Source: UBA4874 sp002399435 | GTDB lineage: Bacteria > Bacillota > Clostridia > Caldicoprobacterales > DTU083 | Assembly (NCBI GenBank): GCA_036823195.1 | Contig: DAISGI010000014.1 | Location: 1-59,368 of the forward strand | Reading direction: 5' to 3' | Length of the DNA stretch: 59,368 bases | In this document: piece after piece, positions 42,403-52,217 of the stretch | Layout: each line of letters opens with the position of its first letter | How positions within the stretch are numbered: the first letter of the stretch is position 1 | Position numbers and translations under genes: made by a program | Notes under the pieces: generated by a model | Database searches by the model: none | Told to the model about the DNA's origin: nothing | The model's input: the letters and a program-made list of their open reading frames with translations, nothing else

Positions 42403-45246
42403 TCAGACTCTTATCTTTACTTCAAAAATGGAATACGGGTCCACTTCCATTGTGATGACTCTGCCGTCCACGGCAAGGACTCCCTTTACCGGATTCTCTT
42501 CCAGATCTACAAATTCTGTGGAGACAATGTTTTTTGCAAACAGCATCTCCGCCCGGGCCGTCTTTCCGGACGTATTGTATCCCCGGACCAGAACAGCTCC
42601 GTCCTTTGCGGCCGTTACAGCAGTTGTGACAATACTTTCTGACGACATTTTCAGCAGGCTTTGCTCCATTGGCAGACAGCCGGAATGGGAGCCGGAAGAC
42701 TGATATAACAGTTTATGACAAAAAGAGGCTGCCATTCTTTCCGCCGCTCCCGCATCTTCCCTTGCCATGCCAATCAGCAAGCTGATCGAATGGATTCCCC
42801 TTTCCGGATAAGGATCTGGACTCGTCGAACTGTTGATCAGGGTCAGGGCCAGCGTGTTCCCGCTTCCCCGATAGCCGTATTTGCTGTCGCTCGCCAGAAT
42901 CACCGATTCTTCCCCGCCTCCTGCAGCCATTCCATACTGCAGCGCCGGTACATCATTGGTCAGATCCCCGCGTTTCACCACCGCTCCCGGGATATCATAC
43001 AAATATCCACTGACCGGATAGGAAACCGGAATCCGATAATCCAATACGGGAACGATATCCCCTCCGATTTCCTTCCAGTCGACGGTGATATCCGCCTGGA
43101 CTCCCGACTGATATTTATCCAGGGTATAGACCACTTCAATCACAGAATCCGCAATTTTATAGGTCGCCTTCACACTTTCCCGCAAAGGTCCACGGGCCGT
43201 CTCTTCCAGCCGAACACACTGATCCACCGGAATACTCCGGATGTGCCGGCCGATCTGCCAGGCACTGGACGTGTATTTTTCCGTTTCAACATAAGTGAGC
43301 CCTGCGGTTTCCCCGGCAATCCGTTCCCTGCCGCCGTCATTGGACTTCAGGGAACGCAGACGCCCCGTTTTTGCATCCAGAACCGCTGTTATTTTGTCGT
43401 TTTTCAGGATCCGGTCCGGATAAAAGGAAGAAAGCCTCTCCCTTGTTTGGAAGTAAACCGGATAGGTTTCGGATTCCACTTCGGAAAGAACCACTGTGGT
43501 ATATCCGAAAGCAGGCACCCCGACATCCACCAGAATGCGGAAAAATTTATGATCCCAATATTGCTGCAGCTCTCCGTCCAGAAGCTGATACTCCACGGCT
43601 TCCCCGTTCGGACCAGCCACGGCAATGCGCTTCAGATCTCCCGTCCAGTCCCAGACGGAAAGCTCCGCCACTTCCCTGCGCTCTTCCGGCAGGGTGTTGA
43701 AGATATGGAAAATTCTTGTCTTTCCCATACCCCGCTCCGCAGCGGAAGCTCCGGCAAGGTTTTCCAGGCCGTATCCGGCGCCGGCTCCTTCGGACTGGGA
43801 ATCATACGGATCCGCATCGGTTGAAACGGACGAGGTGTCGATTTGTTCCGAGATGGCCAGCATGGCATTCGAAAGCTGTGTGTTTGCCGTCGCCAAGGAG
43901 GTCTGATAGAGTCCCATGGCATGCTCCCTGGAATCCTGCACACAGGATCCGGTCAGGATATCATGAAACTGGGTAAACAGCACATCCTGCCAGGCTTTCA
44001 CCAGCCGATCCCGCTGAAAGGCAAAGCCTGCCAGGCTGCCGGCCATGACCGAAAGATTCCCGGCATCCGTCAGCGCTGCCTCCAGTCTCTTGTTTCCTCT
44101 CTTGATCCGGCTCTGCGTCGTATAGCATCCCGGTGCAAAATAGTTCAGCTCGTGACCGACCACGGGAAGCTGATCCCTTACCGTCTCCGCCTCCCGGAAG
44201 AATTCACGGATCGTCCCGAACCGGATCCGGGGATAAATCCTCCAGGACATCATATCTTTTGCCCGCTCGATATCACGCCGGGTGGGGCCGCCTCCGTGAT
44301 CCCCGACACCATAAACCACCAGCCCGGTTTTCAGGCCGGCACACCGCCGGGACAGTTCCACGATTCCCGCTCCGATATGGGGAGTAATTGCGCCATTGTA
44401 CCAATTCGGCTCCCGGTAGGCCAGCACTTCCCTGCCGGAAGGAGCCCGGTAACGGTACAGGACATAATCCCCGTCCAGGCCGCGGCAATGGTAATAATAT
44501 TTTACATGCCCGAAGGTATTGATTTCCGGAACATTGCCATTGTGTCCGAAGGTATCCGGAGAAAAATCGACATCAAAGTGTGAAACGCCCCAGATTTTGG
44601 ACAAATACTCCTTCGTGTACTGAATGTGCCGAAGCAGGGATTCCATATTCGGCATGTTCTTGTCCGTTTCCACCCAGGCACTGGCGGTTACCTCCCAGCG
44701 TCCTTCCGTTATTCTGCTCTTGATTCGTTCCATAAGGGAAGGATCGTAGTCTTCCACAATTTTATAGACAGCCGCCTGGGACTGGGAAAAGCAAAAATCC
44801 GGATACTCATCCATGATGTTCAAAATGGTGCGGAACGTTGCCAGCACCAGCGACACGGTTTCATGGAATCCCCACATCCAGTTCATGTCCATATGCGAAT
44901 GCGCCGCCAGGATCAGCTGATATTCCCTGGATGCCTGCTCCAATTCCTTTAGCAAATCCTCTGCATGCTCACAGTCCCGGTTTGTCAGCACGCCATTTTC
45001 GCCAACACAGGAAAGCAGATAATCCAGAGCGTTTTCAATCACCGGATCGTATTCGCCTTTCCGCTCCTGCGACAGGTTCATGGCAAATTCCAGTTCGCCC
45101 AGAATCCGCGTGTTCCATCTGGACGGCCTGGTAATATGAGCCTGCTCCTCCCTGGGCATTCCAAAAGTGTCCTCATAGCGAACCTGCTCCCGGTTCCCTC
45201 CGATGGATGTTTTCAACCTTCTGAATTTTGTCGTCAGTTCTTTCAT
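42403..45246 (-). CDS. GH38 alpha-mannosidase
   Basis: 947 residues. The catalytic barrel has AAHSHMDMNWMWG (His116, Asp120 as zinc ligands), ASAWVETDKNMP and the nucleophile Asp231 in SPDTFGHNG, all GH38 hallmarks. The middle three-helix domain (QDVLFTQFHDILTGSC near 400) and the large C-terminal beta-sandwich follow. There is no signal peptide, so it works inside the cell on imported mannosides, in keeping with a transporter-based sugar system. It follows a small kinase gene by 51 bp. ATG 45246. Confidence 0.93.
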   Translation of the reverse strand: MKELTTKFRRLKTSIGGNREQVRYEDTFGMPREEQAHITRPSRWNTRILGELEFAMNLSQERKGEYDPVIENALDYLLSCVGENGVLTNRDCEHAEDLLKELEQASREYQLILAAHSHMDMNWMWGFHETVSLVLATFRTILNIMDEYPDFCFSQSQAAVYKIVEDYDPSLMERIKSRITEGRWEVTASAWVETDKNMPNMESLLRHIQYTKEYLSKIWGVSHFDVDFSPDTFGHNGNVPEINTFGHVKYYYHCRGLDGDYVLYRYRAPSGREVLAYREPNWYNGAITPHIGAGIVELSRRCAGLKTGLVVYGVGDHGGGPTRRDIERAKDMMSWRIYPRIRFGTIREFFREAETVRDQLPVVGHELNYFAPGCYTTQSRIKRGNKRLEAALTDAGNLSVMAGSLAGFAFQRDRLVKAWQDVLFTQFHDILTGSCVQDSREHAMGLYQTSLATANTQLSNAMLAISEQIDTSSVSTDADPYDSQSEGAGAGYGLENLAGASAAERGMGKTRIFHIFNTLPEERREVAELSVWDWTGDLKRIAVAGPNGEAVEYQLLDGELQQYWDHKFFRILVDVGVPAFGYTTVVLSEVESETYPVYFQTRERLSSFYPDRILKNDKITAVLDAKTGRLRSLKSNDGGRERIAGETAGLTYVETEKYTSSAWQIGRHIRSIPVDQCVRLEETARGPLRESVKATYKIADSVIEVVYTLDKYQSGVQADITVDWKEIGGDIVPVLDYRIPVSYPVSGYLYDIPGAVVKRGDLTNDVPALQYGMAAGGGEESVILASDSKYGYRGSGNTLALTLINSSTSPDPYPERGIHSISLLIGMAREDAGAAERMAASFCHKLLYQSSGSHSGCLPMEQSLLKMSSESIVTTAVTAAKDGAVLVRGYNTSGKTARAEMLFAKNIVSTEFVDLEENPVKGVLAVDGRVITMEVDPYSIFEVKIRV

Positions 45247-45297
45247 TGGCAGATCCTCCTCTTGATCTCATATCTTGTGTATCTCACGCCGTAATGT

Positions 45298-45867
45298 TTA
45301 TGCGAACGTTTCGGGCGCACCCCAGATCCTGCATTTCAGTTCGGCAATGGAAGGAATATAGCCGTTCTTTGTGTCAATATGGAACGTGGGAACAGCCAGA
45401 TGGGGTTCCTCATAGGGAGTAATGGACAGTTCCACTCCCCTTCTCGCCAGATCCACCCCCTTATCATGATGAAAATATTCCCTCATAGGATCGGCCAGGC
45501 CGCGGTCCAGAAATCGTTTCTGTGCAATTTCATCCTCCACTTTGCATATGAGCAGGAAAACTCTGGCGCATTCCCTGAGTTCCTCCAGATGCGGTGTCCA
45601 GAGCTTGTGCTGAAAGGCTGCCTCTGCGATAAGGGATATCTGATCGGACAGAAGACTTTCCACCGTCTCAAAAAAAAGTTCCGTTACAATTTGATTGGCC
45701 TCGGGAGGCAGCTCCGAATGTCTCTTTTGAAAGGTATGTACATAGCCTTCCTTCAGTGCATCCCGGCTGATCAGCGGCATATAGAACTGTTTTGCAATCT
45801 CCCTGGCAAACGTTGTTTTCCCCGAACCAGGTCTTCCGGTAACCACCAGCAAGTATGGAAGCGGCAT
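45298..45867 (-). CDS. P-loop kinase-like ATPase (AAA_33 / zeta-toxin-like)
   Basis: 189 residues. Walker A GRPGSGKTTFARE near 10, then ISRDALKEGYVHTF (the acidic and basic residues of small-molecule kinases), LIAEAAFQHKLW, and a lid-type arginine in RFLDRGLADPM. Such proteins phosphorylate small molecules such as sugars, nucleosides or antibiotics; the substrate is not visible here. It has a strong ribosome site (AAAGGAGG) and lies 51 bp before the mannosidase on the same strand. Being in one operon suggests, but does not prove, that it acts on a sugar. No partner antitoxin is visible. Confidence 0.72.
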   Translation of the reverse strand: MPLPYLLVVTGRPGSGKTTFAREIAKQFYMPLISRDALKEGYVHTFQKRHSELPPEANQIVTELFFETVESLLSDQISLIAEAAFQHKLWTPHLEELRECARVFLLICKVEDEIAQKRFLDRGLADPMREYFHHDKGVDLARRGVELSITPYEEPHLAVPTFHIDTKNGYIPSIAELKCRIWGAPETFA

Positions 45868-45989
45868 CTTTTTTTCCTCCTTTTCCGCGGATGGATAATG
45901 ATTGATGAATGGATCATTGTTTCATGATATCATATTTTGATCTCCAATGTACCGGCTGATTTTTATTTGTTCCGGAAAATAGGCAGGCT

Positions 45990-46190
45990 CTTTCCGCAGA
46001 AGAATAAAAACGCAGGAGAAAACAAGGAATTAAGCAGGAAAACGGAGAAAACAAGAGAAGATAAGGAAGATAAGAACAGCAACAATTAGCAGCAGGGAAA
46101 CGGAGAAGATAAGAGCGTTCACAATTAGAAACAGAATTAGAAACAGGAAAAGAACAACAAAAATCAAAAAAACAAAAAGTCAGCAAAAAA
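45990..46190 (+). repeat. Purine-rich imperfect repeats in the leader of the GH35 gene
   Basis: The plus strand is built from drifting units: gagaagataag / gaagataagaacag, aaacggagaa twice, and aattagaaacag twice in tandem. It has almost no T-C stretches and no ORF. Toward 45924-45933 there is a short ATGATATCAT dyad near the divergent kinase promoter region. Confidence 0.6.
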
Positions 46191-46219
46191 ACATGAAAAA
46201 AGCCGAAGGAGGAAATACT

Positions 46220-47968
46220 TTGTCTGAATTTAAAATATCCGGCAGAAATTTTGCATACGACGGGAAGCCGGTGCGGATTCTTTCCGGAGCTATCCATTAT
46301 TTCCGGGTGGTGCCCGAATACTGGAGGGACCGGCTTCTGAAGCTGAAGGCATGCGGGCTGAACACGGTGGAAACCTATGTTGCTTGGAACATGCATGAGC
46401 CGGAGCCAGGGCAGTTCTGCTTTGAAGGAATGGCGGACATTGCCCGTTTTGTGGAAATCGCCGGCGAACTGGGGCTGTTTGTCATCGTGCGCCCCGGTCC
46501 CTATATTTGCGCCGAATGGGAATTTGGCGGACTGCCTGCCTGGCTGCTGGCGGATTCCGATATCCGCCTTCGCTGCTATGACAGGTCCTGGCTGGAAAAG
46601 GTGGACCGTTTCTACGACGAACTGATGCCCCGGCTAAAGCCGCTTTTGTGCACCAACGGCGGCCCGGTCGTCGCCATGCAGGTCGAAAATGAATACGGAA
46701 GTTATGGAAACGACAAAAAATATCTGAACTATCTGAAGGAAGGGTTGATCCGGAGAGGCATCGACGTCCTGCTTTTCACTTCCGACGGGCCATCGGATGA
46801 AATGCTTCGCGGCGGAACCCTGCCGGATGTTTACAAGACGGTGAACTTCGGGTCCCGGCCGGAGGAAGGGTTTCAAAAGCTTCAGGAATATCAGCCGGAT
46901 CAGCCGCTGATGTGCACGGAGTTCTGGAACGGATGGTTCGATCACTGGGGAGAGCCCCATCATACCCGGGACGGGAAAGATGCGGCGGACGTACTGGATC
47001 AGATGCTGAAGGCAGGTGCCTCCGTCAACTTCTATATGTTTCATGGCGGCACCAATTTCGGATTCCGGAATGGGGCAAACTATTACAGGGAACTGTCCCC
47101 GACAGTGACCAGCTATGATTATGACAGCCCCGTCAGCGAGGCGGGAGACCTGACGGAGAAATATTATGCCTATCAAAAAGTGCTTTCCGGATATACTGAA
47201 ATTCCGGAAGGGATCCTTCCGGAGCCCATTCCCAAAAAAAGTTACGGAAAAGTCTTCCTGAATCGTTCGGCGAGCTTAAGGGACTCCCTGGATCAGCTTT
47301 CCCATCCGGTGCAGCGCGTCTGTCCGGAACCCATGGAAAAACTGGGGCAGGATTATGGGTTTATCCTGTACCGCAATCAGGTTACCGGCCCCAGAAAGGA
47401 AAACCGGCTGCATATCCAGGATCTTCATGACCGCGCCCTCGTTTTCCTGGACGGGAAACGCATGGGAATCCTGGAGCGGGATAAAAAGGAATCCATGGTT
47501 CTGGATATTCCGGGCCGCACCGCCCAACTGGATATCCTGGTGGAGAATATGGGCCGCATCAACTACGGACCCCATCTGAAGGATTATAAGGGTATCACGG
47601 AAGGCGTCTGGCTCGGCACACAATTCCTGTTTGACTGGACCATCTATCCCCTGCCGCTGAAGGATCTGTCCGGCCTGGTGTTTCAGGAGGAAAACTCCGG
47701 AACCTGTCCGGGATTTTTCCGGGGGACATTCAATGTGGGCGAACCGGCGGATACGTTCCTTTGCATGGAGGGATGGAAGAAGGGCGTCGCCTTCCTGAAT
47801 GGCTTTAACCTGGGACGATATTGGGAAATCGGCCCTACCAGGACTCTGTATGTCCCCGCCCCCCTTCTGCACAGGGGAGAGAACGAACTCATTGTCTTTG
47901 AGCTGGAAGGAGCCACGCAGGGATCGGCAGAGTTCCTTGACCGACCGGACCTGGGGAAAACAGAATAA
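46220..47968 (+). CDS. GH35 beta-galactosidase
   Basis: 582 residues from TTG 46220, which has AAGGAGG seven nt upstream; the ATG 27 bp earlier has none. Catalytic residues are Glu158 (VENEYGSYG) and Glu234 (CTEFWNGWFDHWG). GAIHYFRV, YVAWNMHEPEPG and RPGPYICAEWEFGGLPAWL are the GH35 signature region; a C-terminal beta-sandwich part (from about 375) with NFGFRNGANYY before it completes the usual length. There is no signal peptide, so it should act in the cytoplasm. It is divergent from the mannosidase operon. Confidence 0.95.
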   Translation: MSEFKISGRNFAYDGKPVRILSGAIHYFRVVPEYWRDRLLKLKACGLNTVETYVAWNMHEPEPGQFCFEGMADIARFVEIAGELGLFVIVRPGPYICAEWEFGGLPAWLLADSDIRLRCYDRSWLEKVDRFYDELMPRLKPLLCTNGGPVVAMQVENEYGSYGNDKKYLNYLKEGLIRRGIDVLLFTSDGPSDEMLRGGTLPDVYKTVNFGSRPEEGFQKLQEYQPDQPLMCTEFWNGWFDHWGEPHHTRDGKDAADVLDQMLKAGASVNFYMFHGGTNFGFRNGANYYRELSPTVTSYDYDSPVSEAGDLTEKYYAYQKVLSGYTEIPEGILPEPIPKKSYGKVFLNRSASLRDSLDQLSHPVQRVCPEPMEKLGQDYGFILYRNQVTGPRKENRLHIQDLHDRALVFLDGKRMGILERDKKESMVLDIPGRTAQLDILVENMGRINYGPHLKDYKGITEGVWLGTQFLFDWTIYPLPLKDLSGLVFQEENSGTCPGFFRGTFNVGEPADTFLCMEGWKKGVAFLNGFNLGRYWEIGPTRTLYVPAPLLHRGENELIVFELEGATQGSAEFLDRPDLGKTE

Positions 47969-48103
47969 CAGTCCCGTGGAGTCTTCATATGTTTTCATAA
48001 CAATCTGAAAAGTTGATACAAAAACGATGCCATACTGAAATCGACAGCGGCCCGCTTCCTGAAGTTGTTCCCTGAGGTTGTCCTGAGTTTTTGAGCCGGC
48101 CGC

Positions 48104-48133
48104 TTGACTTTTTTCACTTATCTGCGTTATAAT
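48104..48133 (+). promoter_or_regulatory. Promoter of the second ABC exporter operon
   Basis: TTGACT (48104-48109), 18 bp, TATAAT (48128-48133). Confidence 0.8.
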
Positions 48134-48205
48134 TTGAATTACTGTCACGTCCAATGCCAATGCAAGGCCAGGGAAACAGAATAAGAAGCAAAATAACGAA
48201 AGCGT

Positions 48206-48240
48206 GCGCTGTCCATCGATGGTGCAGCTCGTTTTTTTTT
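48206..48240 (+). terminator. Attenuator-like terminator in the exporter leader
   Basis: GCTG-t-CCAT pairs with ATGG-tg-CAGC, followed by TCG and nine T (48232-48240). The ribosome site and start codon of the exporter come only after it, so transcription must pass this site. A 30-codon frame from ATG 48154 runs through it, but has no Shine-Dalgarno. Confidence 0.65.
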
Positions 48241-48263
48241 AGGTAAGGAAGAGGTAATATCTT

Positions 48264-50009
48264 ATGTGGAAAGAGCTCATCAAAAGTATACGGGAATACA
48301 AAAAACCATCCATTGAGACAGTTGTCTGGGTCTGCATCGAAGTGATATTTGAATGCATCATACCCTTTGTGACCGCCGGGCTGGTGAACCAGATCAAAGC
48401 CGGCTGCGGACTGGATGTGATCGCCCGGTACGGAATGATACTTGTCCTGATGGCAGGACTTTCTCTTCTGTTCGGCGCCCTCGCCGGATCCACCTGTGCG
48501 ACAGCATCCTGTGGCCTGGCCAGGAACCTCCGGAAGGATATTTTTTATAAAATACAGGGATTTTCCTTTGAAAATATAGATCGATTTTCCACTTCCTCCC
48601 TGGTGACGCGGCTCACCACCGATGTGGCCAACATCCAGTTTGCTTACATGATGGTTATCCGGACTGCCATCCGTTGTCCCCTGATGCTGGTTTTCTCCTT
48701 TGTCATGGCGTTTATCATGGGCGGAAAAATGGCAGTCATATTTTTGATTGTGACACCTATCCTGGGCTTCGGCCTTTTCATGGTGATCCGCAAAACTTTG
48801 CCGCTGTTTCAGAGGGTTTTCAAAAAATACGATGCCCTGAACCAATCGATTCAGGAAAATGTGAAGGCCATGCGTGTCGTAAAATCCTATGTACGCGAAG
48901 ACTACGAGAAAGAAAAACTGGAACATGCCGCCGAGGAGATCCGGCAGGATTTTACCCGGGCGGAAAGAATTCTTGCCCTGAACAACCCGCTGATGCAGTT
49001 CTGCCTGTACTCGGTGATGACATTTGTCCTGACCTTCGGCTCCTATACCATCATCACCTCAAAAGGGCTTGCACTGGATGTGGGTCAGTTTTCCGCCATG
49101 CTCAACTACAGCTTCATGATCCTTAGCAGTCTGATGATGTTTTCGATGGTATTTGTGGCGATCACCATATCGGAGGAATCAGCACAGAGAATTGCGGAAA
49201 TTCTTTGGGAAAAAAGCACCCTGACCGATCCGGAGCAACCAATTGACACTGTCCGGGACGGTTCCGTGGACTTTGAAAACGTTAGTTTCAAATACTCCCC
49301 GGAAGCCGAACGGATGGCTCTATCGGATATCCGGCTGCATATCCGTTCCGGGGAAACCATTGGCATCATCGGAGGCACCGGATCTTCCAAATCCTCTCTG
49401 ATTCAGTTGATTCCCCGTCTGTATGACGCAACGGAGGGAGTTGTAAAAGTGGGCGGCGTGGATGTCCGGGATTATGACCTGGAGGCCCTGCGAAACCAGG
49501 TTGCCGTGGTTCTGCAGAAAAACATCCTGTTCTCAGGTACCATCAGGGAAAACCTCCGCTGGGGAAACAAAAGTGCGACTGATGAAGAAATGGCGGAAGC
49601 CTGCCGGATGTCCCAGGCGGAAGAATTTATCCTGCAGTTTCCGGACCGGTACGATACCTATGTGGAACAGGGAGGTTCCAACCTTTCCGGTGGGCAGAAA
49701 CAGCGGCTTTGCATCGCCAGAGCCCTGCTGAAAAAGCCGAAAATATTGATTCTGGACGACTCCACCAGCGCAGTGGATACCCGGACAGACGCCCTGATCC
49801 GGAAAGCGCTGCGCCGGTATATCCCGGAAACAACAAAAATAATCATTGCCCAGCGTACTTCCTCCGTCGAGGATGCTGATCGCATTATCGTCATGGAAGG
49901 CGGTACCATAAACGCAATTGGCAGCCATAAAGAGCTTATGGCAGAGAATGAAATTTACAGGGAAATCTATACATCCCAGAATAAGGTGGTGAAAGAGGAT
50001 GTGGAATAG
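48264..50009 (+). CDS. ABC exporter half, degenerate NBD
   Basis: 581 residues. Six helices (15-310) then the ATPase domain: Walker A GGTGSSKSS, Q-loop LQKNILFSG, signature LSGGQKQR, Walker B ILDDSTSAVDTRTD (Asp in place of the catalytic Glu) and IAQRTSS with Gln in place of the H-loop His. So this half has a non-catalytic site, as in heterodimeric drug exporters. ATG 48264 has GGAAGAGG upstream. It overlaps the next gene by 11 nt. The attenuator in the leader suggests control by an inducer, perhaps an antibiotic. Confidence 0.92.
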   Translation: MWKELIKSIREYKKPSIETVVWVCIEVIFECIIPFVTAGLVNQIKAGCGLDVIARYGMILVLMAGLSLLFGALAGSTCATASCGLARNLRKDIFYKIQGFSFENIDRFSTSSLVTRLTTDVANIQFAYMMVIRTAIRCPLMLVFSFVMAFIMGGKMAVIFLIVTPILGFGLFMVIRKTLPLFQRVFKKYDALNQSIQENVKAMRVVKSYVREDYEKEKLEHAAEEIRQDFTRAERILALNNPLMQFCLYSVMTFVLTFGSYTIITSKGLALDVGQFSAMLNYSFMILSSLMMFSMVFVAITISEESAQRIAEILWEKSTLTDPEQPIDTVRDGSVDFENVSFKYSPEAERMALSDIRLHIRSGETIGIIGGTGSSKSSLIQLIPRLYDATEGVVKVGGVDVRDYDLEALRNQVAVVLQKNILFSGTIRENLRWGNKSATDEEMAEACRMSQAEEFILQFPDRYDTYVEQGGSNLSGGQKQRLCIARALLKKPKILILDDSTSAVDTRTDALIRKALRRYIPETTKIIIAQRTSSVEDADRIIVMEGGTINAIGSHKELMAENEIYREIYTSQNKVVKEDVE

Positions 50010-51948
50010 AAACATGAAAGATACAGCAAAACGCGAAAAGACAAAAGAGCGGGAGATAGATGTCGGAAATCCAACGCAAAGTACAATCGGACGGCTTGTG
50101 AGAATGATATTTGGGTTCTACCCCGTCATGCTTCCGGCGACCATTGCCTGCATCCTTTTCAATGCAATCATTAGTTCCATCCCTGCGGTATTTATGCAGA
50201 AGGTTATCACAGTCATCGAAGCAAACTGGAAGAGTGGAAACTGGAACGCAGCAAGCAAGGTCATCCTTCCAGCCGTCGGTTTGCTGGTTTCATTTTATGT
50301 CCTGTCCCTGCTGTCCGGCTTTGCCTTTCATCAGATGATGGCCATTATCACCCAGGGTTCGCTGAAGAAGCTTCGTACCACGATGTTTGGCAAAATGCAG
50401 GATCTGCCCATCCACTATTTTGATACCAACAATCACGGCGATATCATGAGCCACTATACCAATGACATCGATACGCTCCGTCAGGTGATTTCCCAGTGCT
50501 TCCCACAGCTTCTGATCTCCACCGTAACCGTAGTTACGATCTTTTCAATCATGATCTATTTTTGCGTGTGGCTGGCTTTTGTCGTGCTGGCAGGGGTTGC
50601 CCTGATGCTCCTGATCACAAAAAAGATCGCCGGCAATTCCGCAAGGCATTTCTTCCGGCAGCAGGATGCCATTGGAAAGGAAGAAGGCTATGTGGAAGAG
50701 ATCATGAACGGACAGAAAGTCGTGAAGGTTTTCTGCCACGAAGAGGAAAGCCAGGCGGATTTTAACCGGATCAATGATTTGCTCTTTACCGAATCCGAAG
50801 CCGCCAACAAATATGCCAACACCCTGGGGCCAATTCTCAATAACGTGGGCAACGTGCTGTATGTCATTGTTGCCCTTGTGGGCGGATGCCTCCTGCTCTT
50901 TCATGCACCCAACCTCAGTCTTTCCGGCTTTCCCCTCAGTATCAGCGTTGTCGTTCCGTTTCTGAATATGACGAAGCAGTTTACCGGAAACATCAATCAG
51001 GTGTCCCATCAGATCAATTCCGTTGTCATGGGCCTTGCAGGAGCGAAACGGATTTTTGCCCTGCTGGATGAACCGCCCGAAGCCGACGATGGATATGTTA
51101 CACTGGTCAATGCGCGGGAACAGAACGGAAAAATCGTGAAATGCAGAGAACGGACCGGAATGTGGGCCTGGAAACATCCCCACAGGGCAGACGGAACCGT
51201 AACCTACACCAAACTGTCCGGGGACGTAAGGATGTCTCACGTGGATTTTGCATATGAACCGCATAAGCCAGTCCTGCATGACATCACGCTTTATGCGGAA
51301 CCCGGGCAGAAAGTTGCCTTTGTCGGCGCCACCGGCGCAGGAAAGACAACCATCACCAACCTGCTCAACCGATTCTACGATATCGCAGACGGCAAAATCC
51401 GTTACGACGGAATCAATATCAATAAAATTAAAAAAGGGGATCTGCGCCGCTCCCTCGGCATTGTTCTGCAGGACACGAGCCTGTTCACAGGAACGGTTCT
51501 GGACAATATCCGCTATGGAAAGCTGGATGCCACGGATGAAGAGTGCATGCACGCCGCAGAACTTGTGGGAGCAGATGATTTTATCCGGCGCCTGCCGGAA
51601 GGATACCAGACCCCCATCAGTGCAAACGGGGCCAATCTTTCCCAGGGGCAGCGACAGCTGCTGGCTATCTCCCGGGCTGCTGTTGCCGACCCGCCGGTGA
51701 TGATCCTGGACGAGGCCACCTCCTCCATTGACACGCGTACGGAAGCCATCGTTCAGCGGGGCATGGACGCCCTTATGCAGGGCAGAACCGTATTTGTCAT
51801 TGCCCACCGGCTGTCCACCGTAAAGAATTCCGATGTCATCATGGTACTGGATCACGGGCGAATCATTGAGCGTGGAAGCCATGAGGATCTGATCGAAGAA
51901 AGGGGCGTCTATTATCAGCTTTACACAGGCGCGTTCGAGCTGGAATGA
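49999..51948 (+). CDS. ABC exporter half, canonical NBD
   Basis: 649 residues, about 60 longer than its partner because of an insertion (near 365-405) that precedes the ATPase domain, with REQNGKIVKCRERTG and WAWKHPH. Walker A GATGAGKTT, Q-loop LQDTSLFTG, signature LSQGQRQ, Walker B ILDEATSSIDTRTE and H-loop IAHRLSTV are all intact, so this half hydrolyses ATP. It pairs with the preceding gene. The ATG overlaps the end of that gene. Substrate unknown. Confidence 0.92.
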   Translation: MWNRNMKDTAKREKTKEREIDVGNPTQSTIGRLVRMIFGFYPVMLPATIACILFNAIISSIPAVFMQKVITVIEANWKSGNWNAASKVILPAVGLLVSFYVLSLLSGFAFHQMMAIITQGSLKKLRTTMFGKMQDLPIHYFDTNNHGDIMSHYTNDIDTLRQVISQCFPQLLISTVTVVTIFSIMIYFCVWLAFVVLAGVALMLLITKKIAGNSARHFFRQQDAIGKEEGYVEEIMNGQKVVKVFCHEEESQADFNRINDLLFTESEAANKYANTLGPILNNVGNVLYVIVALVGGCLLLFHAPNLSLSGFPLSISVVVPFLNMTKQFTGNINQVSHQINSVVMGLAGAKRIFALLDEPPEADDGYVTLVNAREQNGKIVKCRERTGMWAWKHPHRADGTVTYTKLSGDVRMSHVDFAYEPHKPVLHDITLYAEPGQKVAFVGATGAGKTTITNLLNRFYDIADGKIRYDGININKIKKGDLRRSLGIVLQDTSLFTGTVLDNIRYGKLDATDEECMHAAELVGADDFIRRLPEGYQTPISANGANLSQGQRQLLAISRAAVADPPVMILDEATSSIDTRTEAIVQRGMDALMQGRTVFVIAHRLSTVKNSDVIMVLDHGRIIERGSHEDLIEERGVYYQLYTGAFELE

Positions 51949-52074
51949 CGGCATTTACCGGTTCGGGAAAGAAACCTGATATTTGATGTATTTTACTATT
52001 GCTGTTTCTTTTCATGGAATAAACCGGTGTGCTGTGATTTGCAGAAAATGATTTGGCATTTCGTAAAAGCAGAA

Positions 52075-52118
52075 AAAGGGAAGCCGGAGAGGTACGATAT
52101 CTCCCCGGCTTCCCTTTT
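52075..52118. terminator. Bidirectional terminator between converging operons
   Basis: AAAGGGAAGCCGGAGAG pairs with CTCCCCGGCTTCCCTTT with one mismatch. TTTTGG follows on the plus strand and TTTTTC on the minus strand. Confidence 0.88.
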
Positions 52119-52217
52119 GGCTTTGACAACAATATTGTTTATGCTTTGCTGCCTATGCTGTTTTTTCCGGTTCCTTTTCCGATTGGTTCCTTTGTAAAAC
52201 AATTATTACAGGCTGGC

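Noticed and set aside
50545..51954. A 469-codon open frame opposite the second exporter
   Set aside because: Shadow frame of the ABC ATPase domain; no ribosome site or motif.
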